64,000 nucleotides of DNA from an uncultured Akkermansia sp. Its GTDB lineage: Bacteria > Verrucomicrobiota > Verrucomicrobiia > Verrucomicrobiales > Akkermansiaceae. Numbering within the stretch: position 1 is the first letter of the stretch; every line of letters starts with the position of its first letter. Location of the stretch: contig CALXRG010000006.1 of the NCBI GenBank assembly GCA_944390825.1, forward strand, positions 1 through 64,000, written 5' to 3'. The position numbers were made by a program, and so were the translations under genes. Shown here piece after piece: positions 33,718-42,381 of the stretch. Under the pieces are notes generated by a model. That model worked only from the letters and a program-made list of their open reading frames with translations. It had not been told where the DNA came from and did no database searches.

Positions 33718-35529
33718 ATGAAAATACCTCATCCTCTGAAAACAGCTGCGGCAGTACTGCTCACCGCAGTGCAATGCGCCGTAGCAGCAGACGACCGGCC
33801 GAACATCCTCTTCATCGTCTCAGACGACCACGCCGCCGCTGCACTCGGCACCTGCGACAAAGACTCCCCCGTCCCCCTGCCCGGCTTGCGCCGCCTCGCC
33901 AACGAAGGCATGGTCTTTGACCGCTCCTACTGCACCAACTCCCTCTGCGGCCCCTCGCGCGCCTGCATGCTCACCGGCCGCCACTCCCACAACAACGGCT
34001 TCCTCTTCAACGACGGCGGCCCCGACTTTGACGGCAGCCAACCTACCTACCCCAAAATGCTCCAAAAAGCCGGCTACCAAACCGGCATCATCGGCAAATG
34101 GCACCTCCAATCCCAGCCCACCGGCTTTGACAACTGGCAAATCTTCCACAACCAGGGCGAATACTGGAACCCCAACTTCCTGACAGCCGACGCCAACGGG
34201 AAAACCGTAGCCCTCCAGGAACGCGGCTACGTCTCCGACATCATCACCTCCAAAGCCATCAGCTGGTTGCACAACCGCGACAAAACCCGGCCGTTCGCCC
34301 TCATCGTCGGGCACAAAGCCCCCCACCGCAACTGGCTCATGCCCCTGCGCCACCTCTCCAAAATCCGCGGCTACGTCGCCAAACTCACCCCGCCGGACAA
34401 CCTGATGGAAACCTGGGAAAACCTGCCCGAGTTCTTCACCGGCAACCGCCAAAGCATCCTTCGTGACCTCTGCAACTGGAACGACAATCACCTCCTGCAC
34501 GACATGATACCCTTCGACGTCATGAAGGAAATCGTCCCCAAAGCCCAACTCAGGCAGTGGATCAAACAAGGCCGCTTCAAAGGCGAAATCCCCGCGGACT
34601 TTGACATCGACAAACACGAACCCAAGTTTGCACCTCTCACCAACCTCTGGTTCAACGTCGACGCCATCTCCGACCCCGGCACCGCCTCGGTCTACCGCAA
34701 ATTCTTCGGTGACCGCACCCGCGAATTCGTCAACAACTTCCGCGCCGGCAAATACAAAACCGAAAAAGACATGGCCGAACAGCGCTGGCGCTGGTACATG
34801 GAAGACTACCTCGGCAGCATCATGGGGGTAGACGACTCCGTCAACACCCTGCTCACCTACCTTGACCAGCAAGGACTGTCCGACAACACCCTCGTCGTCT
34901 ACGTTGGCGACCAAAGCTTCTACATGGGCGAACACGGCCTCTACGACAAACGCCTCATCTTTGAGGAATCCATGCGCATGCCCCTCATCATGCGCTGGAA
35001 AGGGCACATCCCCGCCGGCGTACGCTCCCAAGCCATCGTGCAAAACATCGACTACGCTCCCACCTTTGTCGAACTGGGCAAAGCCGACACCCCCGAAAAC
35101 ATGCGCACCTTCGACGGTATCTCGCTGACCCCACTCTTCAAAACCGGTGATGCCCCCGCCTTCCGCGACCGCGTCCTCTACTACGCCTTCTACGAGCAGC
35201 CGGGAGAGCACAACGCCCCGCGTCACGACGGCATCCGCACCCCGCGTTACACCTTTGCCCACATCTGGACCCCCACCCCGGAAGAACGCAAAACCGGCGT
35301 ACGCAAACCCTCCAACGAATGGCTGCTGCTCGACAACGCCAAAGACCCCAAGCAAGCAACCAACGTCTCCCAGGATCCCGCCTACGCCGGTGAATTCGCC
35401 AAGCTGAAAGCTCTCTACGAAGCCCAGCGTGCGAAGTACCGCGTCCCGGCGGACCTGCCCGGCGACAGCCCGGAAAAACCCACCGTCAAAGCCAGCTGGG
35501 GCCCGGGCCCGAACGATCGCGTCAAATAA
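33718..35529 (+). CDS. Secreted S1-family sulfatase
   Basis: This 603-residue exported sulfatase has a signal peptide over about residues 1-24 (AAAVLLTAVQCAVAA). The first metal site is in NILFIVSDDHAAAA. The formylglycine motif C-x-P-x-R is CGPSR in NSLCGPSRACMLTGRHSHNN, so a formylglycine-generating enzyme must act on it. GIIGKWHLQ and VVYVGDQSFYMGEHGLYDKR carry the other active-site residues. It removes sulfate esters from glycans; the arrangement resembles mucin-degrading S1 sulfatases, but subfamily and substrate are not assignable by eye. It is monocistronic between terminators. Confidence 0.92.
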   Translation: MKIPHPLKTAAAVLLTAVQCAVAADDRPNILFIVSDDHAAAALGTCDKDSPVPLPGLRRLANEGMVFDRSYCTNSLCGPSRACMLTGRHSHNNGFLFNDGGPDFDGSQPTYPKMLQKAGYQTGIIGKWHLQSQPTGFDNWQIFHNQGEYWNPNFLTADANGKTVALQERGYVSDIITSKAISWLHNRDKTRPFALIVGHKAPHRNWLMPLRHLSKIRGYVAKLTPPDNLMETWENLPEFFTGNRQSILRDLCNWNDNHLLHDMIPFDVMKEIVPKAQLRQWIKQGRFKGEIPADFDIDKHEPKFAPLTNLWFNVDAISDPGTASVYRKFFGDRTREFVNNFRAGKYKTEKDMAEQRWRWYMEDYLGSIMGVDDSVNTLLTYLDQQGLSDNTLVVYVGDQSFYMGEHGLYDKRLIFEESMRMPLIMRWKGHIPAGVRSQAIVQNIDYAPTFVELGKADTPENMRTFDGISLTPLFKTGDAPAFRDRVLYYAFYEQPGEHNAPRHDGIRTPRYTFAHIWTPTPEERKTGVRKPSNEWLLLDNAKDPKQATNVSQDPAYAGEFAKLKALYEAQRAKYRVPADLPGDSPEKPTVKASWGPGPNDRVK

Positions 35530-35563
35530 CACCCCACTGCATCCAAAACATTCATGAGCATCA

Positions 35564-35597
35564 GCCGCCGCAGGTTGCGCCTGCGGCGGCTTCTTTT
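35564..35597 (+). terminator. Terminator of sulfatase gene
   Basis: GCCGCCGCAGG (35564-35574) pairs with CCTGCGGCGGC (35580-35590) around TTGCG, followed by TTCTTTT. Confidence 0.9.
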
Positions 35598-35599
35598 GC

Positions 35600-35627
35600 T
35601 TGCAATCCTGTCCACCCGCGCTATACT
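35600..35627 (+). promoter_or_regulatory. Predicted promoter of SAH-hydrolase-like gene
   Basis: TTGCAA (35600-35605), 16 bases, TATACT (35622-35627), then GGTGGGGAA and the ATG 9 bases on. The gap is G-rich, so a very short Shine-Dalgarno-bearing leader is possible. Confidence 0.65.
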
Positions 35628-35636
35628 GGTGGGGAA

Positions 35637-36701
35637 ATGAACGAGCAAGCAGAAAAACTCCGCGAATACCTGTTGCAGTACTACCCGGCACAAGAATGGC
35701 CCACCCTCATTGCCCAAGCCGAAGAATGGTCACAAACGCGCCCCCTCCAAGGCCTGAAAGTTCTCGACTCCACCCCCCTCTACCGCAACACCCTGGCCAA
35801 GTTCATGGCCCTCATCGCCGCCGGGGCGGAAGTTTACGCTCCCACCCGCACCCAAATGCCGGTTGACACCAGCATCCGCTCCCTGCTTCCCGATTTCGGC
35901 ATCAAACTGGCCGAGAAAAAAGACAACCCCTTTGACATCATCCTCGACTGCTCGGGCCAATTCTCCCACCTCCAGCCCACCCTCGGCTACGTCGAACTCA
36001 CCCGCTCCGGCGTACCCCGCTACGAGCGAGCGCACAAGCCCGTCTTCATCGTTGACTTCAGCCGCATCAAACGCCTCGAAGCCGTTCTGGGCACAGGGGA
36101 CGGCTTCTTCCGGGCCATGAAACAACTCGGCTACGACGACTTCGCCGGCAGGCCCCTGCTCGTCGTCGGCTACGGCAAGGTCGGCCACGGCATCACCTAC
36201 TACGCCAGGAAATACGGCATGAAAGTCACCGTTGCAGACGCCGTCGACAAATCCGGTGAACTGCCCGGCGACGTCGCCTTCGTCAACAGCTCCGATAACG
36301 CCGCCCTCAACGAAGCCGTCCTGCACTCCTGGTGCGTCGTCACCGCCACCGGCAAAATCAGCGCCATGCGCAACAAACTCAACCTGCCGGACCTCATGAC
36401 CTCACCCGTCCTGCTGGCCAACATGGGCGTCGAAGACGAATACAGCTCAGACGTCCCCGCCGAGCGCGTACTCAACCGCAAACACCCCATCAACTTCGTC
36501 CTGGAAGACCCCACGGCCATGCGCTTCATCGAAACCACCATGGCCCTGCACAACGCATGCGCACTCGACCTGCTCATCCAGGACCTGCCGCACAAATGCC
36601 TTTCCCCCTGCCGGGACACCGAAGAACGCCTGCTGCGCATCGCCATCAGCCAGGGCACCATCGGCGCCGACGTCGAGCTGCTCAACTCCGAAATCCTCTG
36701 A
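35637..36701 (+). CDS. S-adenosylhomocysteine hydrolase-like NAD-binding protein
   Basis: The protein has 354 residues, against about 430-470 for true SAH hydrolases. The Rossmann segment is well kept (RPLLVVGYGKVGHGITYYAR with GxGxxGxG, then KVTVADAVDK). The flanking architecture follows SahH: KVLDSTPLYRNTLAKFMALI, AAGAEVYAP, DIILDCSGQFSH in place of the usual D-D-G segment, and an AMRNKLNLPDLM stretch. The classic active-site DQ/E/KxxxD pattern and the C-terminal K-x4-Y lid are not evident. It is probably a diverged NAD-dependent enzyme of unknown substrate; SAH hydrolysis should not be assumed. Confidence 0.65.
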   Translation: MNEQAEKLREYLLQYYPAQEWPTLIAQAEEWSQTRPLQGLKVLDSTPLYRNTLAKFMALIAAGAEVYAPTRTQMPVDTSIRSLLPDFGIKLAEKKDNPFDIILDCSGQFSHLQPTLGYVELTRSGVPRYERAHKPVFIVDFSRIKRLEAVLGTGDGFFRAMKQLGYDDFAGRPLLVVGYGKVGHGITYYARKYGMKVTVADAVDKSGELPGDVAFVNSSDNAALNEAVLHSWCVVTATGKISAMRNKLNLPDLMTSPVLLANMGVEDEYSSDVPAERVLNRKHPINFVLEDPTAMRFIETTMALHNACALDLLIQDLPHKCLSPCRDTEERLLRIAISQGTIGADVELLNSEIL

Positions 36702-36722
36702 ACGCCCACCCAGCACCCCGGC

Positions 36723-37835
36723 ATGGCTACGCGCATCCTCACGGCCCTGCGGCTGCTGCTGGCTCTAGTCTGCGCCGCCGCCCTGCTCTACGCCCTCTCC
36801 TACCCGGACAGCATCATCCCGCGCCATCCCGCACGCAGCGCAGAAAGCGGCAGCGTCACCCTTGACACCCTGCGGCCCTACCTCATGTGGCTGCCCGGCC
36901 TGGCTCTCCTGATCGTCAGCAGCGGGCGGCACGCCAGCCGCATCCTCTTCACCGCCCTGGGGAGCATCCTCGCCGTCGCACTCATCGCGTGGCCCCTTCT
37001 GGAAGCCCACCGACCGGAGCTGCTCTACCGTACCTTCAGCTACCAGACCGGCATGCTGGCCTGGGGACTCATGCAGTACAGCATCTTCATCATCGGTGCA
37101 GCCCTGCTCATGGGATTCATCCGCTACTTCACACCCGAGCCCCCTGAGCCCACACACGAAGCCAACATGATCGATGCCGACGACCTCGCCCCGGAAAAAG
37201 GGCGCACCGTCCAGGAAATCCTCGCCAACCCGGTGCACGCAGCTCCGCGATTCCTCTTTGGATCCCCGGACATGGCACTCATCGACCGCTTCCGCTGCTT
37301 CCTCGGCGCACTCCAACGCCGCAAAGCCCTGAAATGGAGCATCGTCTGCCTCCTCCTCCTCGCCCTCATCACCTGGTTTTTCGCCTACCCCCGGCCGGAT
37401 GAGCAGCAGGCCCTTCAGCGGGATCTGGCCCTCATGTACCAGACCCGCCCGGGAAGCAACTCCACCTGCCTGGCCACCAATGCCGCCCTGCATGCCGCCT
37501 ACCGCGTCATGCTCTACGCCCAGGAGCACGACACCCTGAGCGGCCTGACGCGCGAGCAGGCCGAAGCCTGGCTGCAACTCGACAAACTCCCGGCCGACCA
37601 GCGACGACAACTCCGCGACGAATCCCCCATCGAGCTGAGCTCCGTCGATGACCTGCATGACTTCCGCACCCGCTTCCTCACCATCACCGACGGCAAACGC
37701 TACGCCGTCCTCTTCATCCGCACCGACGCCGATGACCACATCATCAACGTCGCTGAAGTTCAAGACGCCGGCTGGGACGCCATCGCCGACGAAAACCGCA
37801 AGTACTACGGCAACGCCGTGCGCGTCCACTACTAA
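36723..37835 (+). CDS. Hypothetical polytopic membrane protein
   Basis: This 370-residue protein has hydrophobic segments at about residues 5-25, 52-66, 76-92, 108-130 and 204-219 (WSIVCLLLLALITWFFAYP). The last 150 residues look soluble and helical (QQALQRDLALMYQ, AYRVMLYAQEHDTL), ending in a beta-rich stretch (RYAVLFIRTDADDHIINVAEVQ). It lies 21 bases after the SAH-hydrolase-like gene, so the two are probably co-transcribed. No family or function recognised. Confidence 0.65.
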   Translation: MATRILTALRLLLALVCAAALLYALSYPDSIIPRHPARSAESGSVTLDTLRPYLMWLPGLALLIVSSGRHASRILFTALGSILAVALIAWPLLEAHRPELLYRTFSYQTGMLAWGLMQYSIFIIGAALLMGFIRYFTPEPPEPTHEANMIDADDLAPEKGRTVQEILANPVHAAPRFLFGSPDMALIDRFRCFLGALQRRKALKWSIVCLLLLALITWFFAYPRPDEQQALQRDLALMYQTRPGSNSTCLATNAALHAAYRVMLYAQEHDTLSGLTREQAEAWLQLDKLPADQRRQLRDESPIELSSVDDLHDFRTRFLTITDGKRYAVLFIRTDADDHIINVAEVQDAGWDAIADENRKYYGNAVRVHY

Positions 37836-37922
37836 ACCGCGGGCATCCGCCACAGAATCTTCCACGACCACCCCCAACAGCGGCGCCCACTCACTCCCGC
37901 CACCGCCGCCCCCACCACCGGC

Positions 37923-38357
37923 ATGACAAAACTCGCCCACCACACCCAGGTTGCCTTCCACCACACCGACGCCGCCGGCATCGTACACTTTGCCAACTAC
38001 TTCCTCTTTGCCGAAGAAGCAGAGACCCGAGCCCTGGCCACCCTGGGCCTGCCGGGCCCGGCACAGGGAGCCTTCTATCCCCGCGTCCACGTCAGCGCCA
38101 CCTACACCGCCCCCCTGCACTTCAGCGACCCCATCACCATCATCCCCTCCCTCACCCGCATCGGCAACAGCTCCCTTCACTGGCAATTCCTCATCGATGG
38201 CCCGCGCGGCACAGCCGCCACCGTCACCGCCATCGCCGCACGCCGCGACGCCGCCAACGCCCCCTTCCCCTTCACCCCAAAAGAAAAAGAACTTCTCGCC
38301 CCCCTTCTGCCCACCCCAATCCCCCCCGCCACAGCTTCACCCCCCACCCCATCCTGA
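37923..38357 (+). CDS. Hotdog-fold acyl-CoA thioesterase (YbgC/4-hydroxybenzoyl-CoA type)
   Basis: This protein of about 144 residues has the signature VAFHHTDAAGIVHFANYFLFAEEAE. The D-x-x-G-x-V-H-x-x-N-Y-x-x-x-x-E pattern of 4HBT thioesterases includes the catalytic Asp and helix-N residues. A beta-sheet half follows (VSATYTAPLHFSDPITI). It hydrolyses acyl-CoA thioesters; substrate unknown. The last 20 residues are Pro/Thr-rich. The gap from the membrane-protein gene is 87 bases. Confidence 0.8.
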   Translation: MTKLAHHTQVAFHHTDAAGIVHFANYFLFAEEAETRALATLGLPGPAQGAFYPRVHVSATYTAPLHFSDPITIIPSLTRIGNSSLHWQFLIDGPRGTAATVTAIAARRDAANAPFPFTPKEKELLAPLLPTPIPPATASPPTPS

Positions 38358-38387
38358 AAAAAATTACCCCACATTCGCAAATTTGGA

Positions 38388-38416
38388 TTGCCAAGCAGGA
38401 AAAAGTCGTGTATACT
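38388..38416 (+). promoter_or_regulatory. Predicted promoter of rplS
   Basis: TTGCCA (38388-38393), 17 bases, TATACT (38411-38416). Unlike most promoters in this window it leaves a leader of about 70 bases, containing a small GAGCC/GGCTC hairpin and an AGAAGGAGA ribosome site before the ATG at 38493. The leader may carry ribosomal-protein regulation. Confidence 0.75.
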
Positions 38417-38492
38417 GCCGCACCCACCCGAGCCGAGAGGCTCTGTATAATCATTCTCTGCAAAACCATTTACACAATCAGAAGGAGACAAG

Positions 38493-38837
38493 ATGAACAT
38501 TCTCGATACAATCGATAAGGAACAACAGAAGGACGCCGTAACGCCCTTCAACGTTGGCGACACCGTCAAGGTACATTGCCGCGTGATTGAAGGTGGCAAG
38601 GAACGTGTGCAGGTCTTCCAGGGCATCGTGATTGCCAAGCGCGGTTCCGGCGTCAACGAGGCCTTCACCGTCCGCAAGATCGCCTATGGCGAAGGCGTAG
38701 AGCGCTCCTTCCCGCTGCACACCCCCAAGATCGCCAAAATCGAAGTCGTGACCCGCGGCAAAGTACGCCGCGCCAAGCTTCACTACCTTCGCAACCGCGT
38801 GGGCAAGGAGGCTGTGACGGTTAAAACCGCTCGCTGA
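38493..38837 (+). CDS. rplS: 50S ribosomal protein L19
   Basis: L19 has 114 residues and the standard family sequence: [60 protein letters not shown] and [13 protein letters not shown]. It sits at the 30S-50S interface. It is preceded by a strong Shine-Dalgarno sequence and followed by a strong terminator, so it is monocistronic here instead of in the usual rpsP-rimM-trmD-rplS operon. Confidence 0.98.
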   Translation: MNILDTIDKEQQKDAVTPFNVGDTVKVHCRVIEGGKERVQVFQGIVIAKRGSGVNEAFTVRKIAYGEGVERSFPLHTPKIAKIEVVTRGKVRRAKLHYLRNRVGKEAVTVKTAR

Positions 38838-38861
38838 TTCCTGCACGGGCAACCGGATTTC

Positions 38862-38894
38862 ATCCCTCCTTTACGCGCATCGTAAAGGAGGGAT
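38862..38894. terminator. Terminator of rplS
   Basis: The plus strand at 38862-38875 (core CCCTCCTTTACG) pairs with 38881-38894 (CGTAAAGGAGGG) around CGCAT, a 12-14-bp stem followed by ATTATCATTT. Confidence 0.85.
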
Positions 38895-39038
38895 TATCAT
38901 TTCACCGCACCCCAACCGCACATTTTCCAGTCACCTCCCCCGCGAGTCCCACCCCTCGGCCCGGGCAGCATGTTATCCTGCCATTCTTCAACCCACCAGC
39001 CACGCCCGGCATAAACTCCCTGCTCCCCCTGAGCCCCC

Positions 39039-39497
39039 ATGTACCGCATCTGTAAACGCATTGAACTCGAAAGCGGCCACCTGCTCTCCAAGCACCCCGG
39101 CAACTGTCAATTCCCGCACGGACACACCCGCAGCGTCGAACTCATCTTTGCCGCCGACTCACTGGACAGCAACGACATGGTGATAGACTTCAAACTCATC
39201 AAAGAAATGCTCGGCGACTTTCTGGAGCGCTTCGACCATGCCCTCTGCATGAACACCGATGACGCCAACTACGAACTCTTCCGCCAAAGCTATGGCGAGC
39301 GCATCATCCCCTTCGAGCACCAGGATCCCACCAGCGAAGCCATGGCCTACACCGTCTTCCGCCACGCTCAGGAAGCCCTTCGCCGAGCCATCGAAGGCGA
39401 ATTCAGCTATCGAGCCCGGGCCTGCGTACGCCTGGAACGCGTGCGCATCTGGGAAACCAGCTCATGCTGGGCCGAATACGACGGAGAAGACAACTAA
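39039..39497 (+). CDS. queD: 6-carboxytetrahydropterin synthase / PTPS family (QueD)
   Basis: This 152-residue zinc enzyme acts in queuosine precursor synthesis, converting dihydroneopterin triphosphate to 6-carboxytetrahydropterin. Zinc and catalytic residues appear in ESGHLLSKHPGNCQFPHGHT: an early His, the catalytic Cys, then H-G-H. DFKLIKEMLGDFLERFDHALC is the conserved second block, and PTSEAMAYTVF with WETSSCWAEY near the end has the Glu that anchors the pterin. It is slightly longer than E. coli QueD. Other que genes are not nearby. Confidence 0.88.
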   Translation: MYRICKRIELESGHLLSKHPGNCQFPHGHTRSVELIFAADSLDSNDMVIDFKLIKEMLGDFLERFDHALCMNTDDANYELFRQSYGERIIPFEHQDPTSEAMAYTVFRHAQEALRRAIEGEFSYRARACVRLERVRIWETSSCWAEYDGEDN

Positions 39498-39655
39498 CCC
39501 CTCTTCCTTCCCCCCCACCGGCTTTTCCCCCACCGCCTTCCCCGCCACTGTTTGCCCCCCGCCACCGCCAATCCCCAGCCGTCAGCCAACAGCCACCGGC
39601 CCTCCCCAGCGCCCCAGGCACCCCCACCGCCCACCACCGGCCCAGACACCAGGAC

Positions 39656-40870
39656 ATGCCACACTCCGCCCCTGCCGACACCCTCGACGCACGCCTCCAT
39701 ACCGAGCTCGCCGCCCTGGAACAAACCGGCAACACCCGCACCCTGCGCACCGTGCGCCCCGACGGTCTCCACCTCTGGCACCAGGGCAAACGCTACCTCA
39801 ACCTCTCCACCAACGACTACCTCGGCCTCACCGCCACCCCCTACGCACAGCTCCCCCTCACCGACTACTGGCAGCAAACCTTCGGCACCGAAGCCACCAC
39901 CCCCTACCCGCACGGCAATCCCGCCTCCCGCCTCATGACCGGCAACAGCCCGGAGTACACCATACTGGAGGACGAACTTGCCAGCCTCTTCCCCGGCAAA
40001 GAAGCCCTCGTCCTCTCCTGCGGCTACATGGTCAACAGCGGCCTCATGCCCGCCCTCACCACCCCGGATGACCTCATCCTGGCCGACAAACTCGTCCACG
40101 CGAGCATCATCGAAGGCCTCCATCACAGCCCCGCCCCCTTCCGACGCTTCCGGCACAACGACCTCAACCACCTCGAAACCCTCCTGAAAAGCGCCAAGCC
40201 CGGGCAAACCGTCTGGGTCATCGTCGAGTCCATCTACAGCATGGACGGCGACCTGGCCCCCCTGCGCGACATCCTAACCCTGCGGGAGCGCTACCCCTTC
40301 CGACTCTACATCGACGAAGCCCACTCCTTTGGCGTACGGGGTCCCCATGGCGCCGGCCACTGTGCCGAACTGGGCATTGCAGACCAGGTTGACCTCATCG
40401 TCTGCACCTTTGGCAAAGCGCTCGCCGGCGCAGGAGCCTGCGTCCTGTGTTCACCGCTGATGCGACGCTACCTCATCAACCGCATGCGGCCGCTCATCTT
40501 CTCCACCGCCCTGCCCCCCTGCACCCTGCAGTGGGACGCCATCGTCGTGCACGAAATGCGCACCGCAACCCTGGCATCCCGAGGCTACCCAAGCCTCGCC
40601 ACCCTGCGTCAACAACTCGCAGACCACATCACCCGGCTGAGCGGACTCACCTCCCTAAGCCCCACCTCCCAAATCATTCCCCTGCCCGCCGGCAGCAACG
40701 AACGCGCCCTCGCCATAGCCCGGCACGGACTCGAGCAAGGTCTCTGGCTCACCGCCATCCGCCACCCCACGGTACCGCAAGGCTCCGCTCGCATCCGACT
40801 CTCCCTCAACGCCGGACTCACCACCGAACACATCAGCACCATCGCCGCCATATGCAACAATCCTGGCTAA
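39656..40870 (+). CDS. bioF: 8-amino-7-oxononanoate synthase
   Basis: This 404-residue PLP enzyme condenses pimeloyl-ACP with L-alanine in biotin synthesis. Family marks are NLSTNDYLGLTA, GNPASRLMTGNSPEYTILED, ALVLSCGYMVNSG, LYIDEAHSFGVRGPHGAGHC and the PLP lysine in CTFGKALAGAGACVLC. The start at 39656 follows 158 bases of C-rich, promoter-poor DNA after queD, so it may be read through from queD. Its last 19 bases overlap bioG. Confidence 0.92.
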   Translation: MPHSAPADTLDARLHTELAALEQTGNTRTLRTVRPDGLHLWHQGKRYLNLSTNDYLGLTATPYAQLPLTDYWQQTFGTEATTPYPHGNPASRLMTGNSPEYTILEDELASLFPGKEALVLSCGYMVNSGLMPALTTPDDLILADKLVHASIIEGLHHSPAPFRRFRHNDLNHLETLLKSAKPGQTVWVIVESIYSMDGDLAPLRDILTLRERYPFRLYIDEAHSFGVRGPHGAGHCAELGIADQVDLIVCTFGKALAGAGACVLCSPLMRRYLINRMRPLIFSTALPPCTLQWDAIVVHEMRTATLASRGYPSLATLRQQLADHITRLSGLTSLSPTSQIIPLPAGSNERALAIARHGLEQGLWLTAIRHPTVPQGSARIRLSLNAGLTTEHISTIAAICNNPG

Positions 40871-41499
40871 TCCAACAAGGCAATCCCGACCTCGTCCTCT
40901 ACATGCTCGGCTGGGCCGCCACCCCCAACGCCGTCCACCACATCCGGCCCACCCACTGCGACGTACTCGCCTGCTACGATCACCGCAGCATCGCTCCGCT
41001 CCAAGCCGCAGACTTCACCGCCTACCGCCGCATCTACCTCTTCGCCTGGTCCTTTGGCGTCTGGGTTGCCGAGCAATGCTGCCGGGAACTCCCACTCCAC
41101 AAAGCCATCGCCCTCAACGGCACACCCTTCCCCGTCGACGACCGCTACGGCATGCGCCTGCGCGTCGTCCTGCGCACTATGCAAGGTCTCGCGCGCGTCG
41201 GCATGAACCCCTTCAATGAAAAAGCCTACGGCGGCGTCCGCTACATCCCGGACGGTCCCTTCCCCGACCGCACCATCCAGGAAAAAATCGACGAACTCAA
41301 CCTCCTGGCCGACTGGAGCAAAGCCAACTCCGCCGCCAACCTCCACTGGGACGCCGCCTACATCGGTGACAAAGACGAAATCTTCCCCCCCGCCAAAATG
41401 TGGGCATATTGGCAAAGCGTCGGTCTGGGCACCGGCTTCGAAAGCTACCACTACCCCTTTGCCAACCCAGCCATCGTCCTGGACCAACTCGACACCTGA
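40852..41499 (+). CDS. bioG: Pimeloyl-ACP methyl ester esterase BioG
   Basis: This 215-residue alpha/beta hydrolase of the BioG/DUF452 family has LVLYMLGWAATP at the oxyanion-hole end, LFAWSFGVWVA as the G-x-S-x-G-like nucleophile elbow (W-S-F-G), IALNGTPFPVDDRYG, and a catalytic His in YHYPF near the C-terminus. BioG frees pimeloyl-ACP from its methyl ester, replacing BioH. It starts inside bioF, and its stop TGA shares a base with the bioC ATG (TGATG), indicating coupled translation. Confidence 0.88.
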   Translation: MQQSWLIQQGNPDLVLYMLGWAATPNAVHHIRPTHCDVLACYDHRSIAPLQAADFTAYRRIYLFAWSFGVWVAEQCCRELPLHKAIALNGTPFPVDDRYGMRLRVVLRTMQGLARVGMNPFNEKAYGGVRYIPDGPFPDRTIQEKIDELNLLADWSKANSAANLHWDAAYIGDKDEIFPPAKMWAYWQSVGLGTGFESYHYPFANPAIVLDQLDT

Positions 41500-42275
41500 T
41501 GGCCACCGGCACCGACAAAGTAGGAGCAACCTTTGCCCGGCACTATGCCCGGTACGACACCCATGCCGTCGTCCAGCGCAGCATCGCCGAGCAACTTGAC
41601 GCAGCACTGGGAACTCACTGCTCCCGCCACACCGTTCACCGAGCCTTGGAAATCGGCATTGGCACAGGCTTTCTCACGCGGCTTGTCACCGCCCGCTACC
41701 CCGCCGCCGAGTGGTACTTCAACGACCTCACACCAGCCGCCTTCGACTGGATTCCTGCCGGTCTGCGGCAAGCCAGCACCCTGCCCGGCGACGCCGAAGC
41801 CATCCCCTACCCGAACCGCCTCGATCTCATAGCCAGCGCCTCAGCCCTGCAGTGGTTTGACAACCTGCCCGGATTCTTCACCAAAGCTCGAGGCGTCATG
41901 CATCCCGGAGCCATCCTGGCCATCGCCACCTTCACCGAAGGCCACTTTGCCGAGCTTGCCCGCCTCACAGAATCCCCCCTCCAGTACCCGACCACCCAAC
42001 AACTCGCCGCCATGGCCCGGGACGCCGGGTTCACTCTGCTGCACACCAGTGCCTGCACCCAAACCCTCACCTTTCCCTCAGCCCGCGACCTACTGGCTCA
42101 TCTGCGCTGCACCGGTGTCAACGGAAGATCCGCAGCAGCCATACGGACATCAGCCCAGCTGAATTGCTTTGAAACGCGCTACAGGCAAGCCTGTCCCAGT
42201 CCGAACAACGAGCTTCCACTCACCTACATGGCCGCCATCCTCATCGCGAAACTTCCCGGAGAGCAAGCCTCCTGA
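41499..42275 (+). CDS. bioC: Malonyl-ACP O-methyltransferase BioC
   Basis: This SAM-dependent methyltransferase of about 258 residues methylates malonyl-ACP to start pimelate synthesis. It begins VGATFARHYARYDTHAVVQ, the BioC N-terminal pattern (F...A..Y...A.vQ). SAM motif I is ALEIGIGTGFLTRLV; ASALQWFDNLPGFF is the BioC-specific post-motif. With bioF and bioG it forms the early biotin pathway in one overlapping unit. bioA, bioB and bioD are not in the window. Confidence 0.9.
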   Translation: MATGTDKVGATFARHYARYDTHAVVQRSIAEQLDAALGTHCSRHTVHRALEIGIGTGFLTRLVTARYPAAEWYFNDLTPAAFDWIPAGLRQASTLPGDAEAIPYPNRLDLIASASALQWFDNLPGFFTKARGVMHPGAILAIATFTEGHFAELARLTESPLQYPTTQQLAAMARDAGFTLLHTSACTQTLTFPSARDLLAHLRCTGVNGRSAAAIRTSAQLNCFETRYRQACPSPNNELPLTYMAAILIAKLPGEQAS

Positions 42276-42330
42276 CCGTCCCTCATCCTCAAGGAAATCA
42301 TCGCACTCAGCGACTCTAACAAAGCCCGTT

Positions 42331-42366
42331 AAGAAGCCCCGGCTGCACGCAAGAAGCCCCGGGCTG
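42331..42366. repeat. Two-copy direct repeat between convergent genes
   Basis: AAGAAGCCCCGG occurs at 42331 and 42351, 20 bases apart. The second copy extends into the palindrome AGCCCCGGGCT, which may help end transcription of bioC and of the opposing gene. Confidence 0.45.
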
Positions 42367-42381
42367 GAAAAACTCAGCCCA

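Noticed and set aside
33820-35691. A 623-codon minus-strand open frame opposite the sulfatase
   Set aside because: It is Val/Gly/Asp-rich with no motif, and lies wholly antisense to a clear sulfatase with signal peptide and CGPSR motif. Such frames arise from the GC-rich third-position bias.
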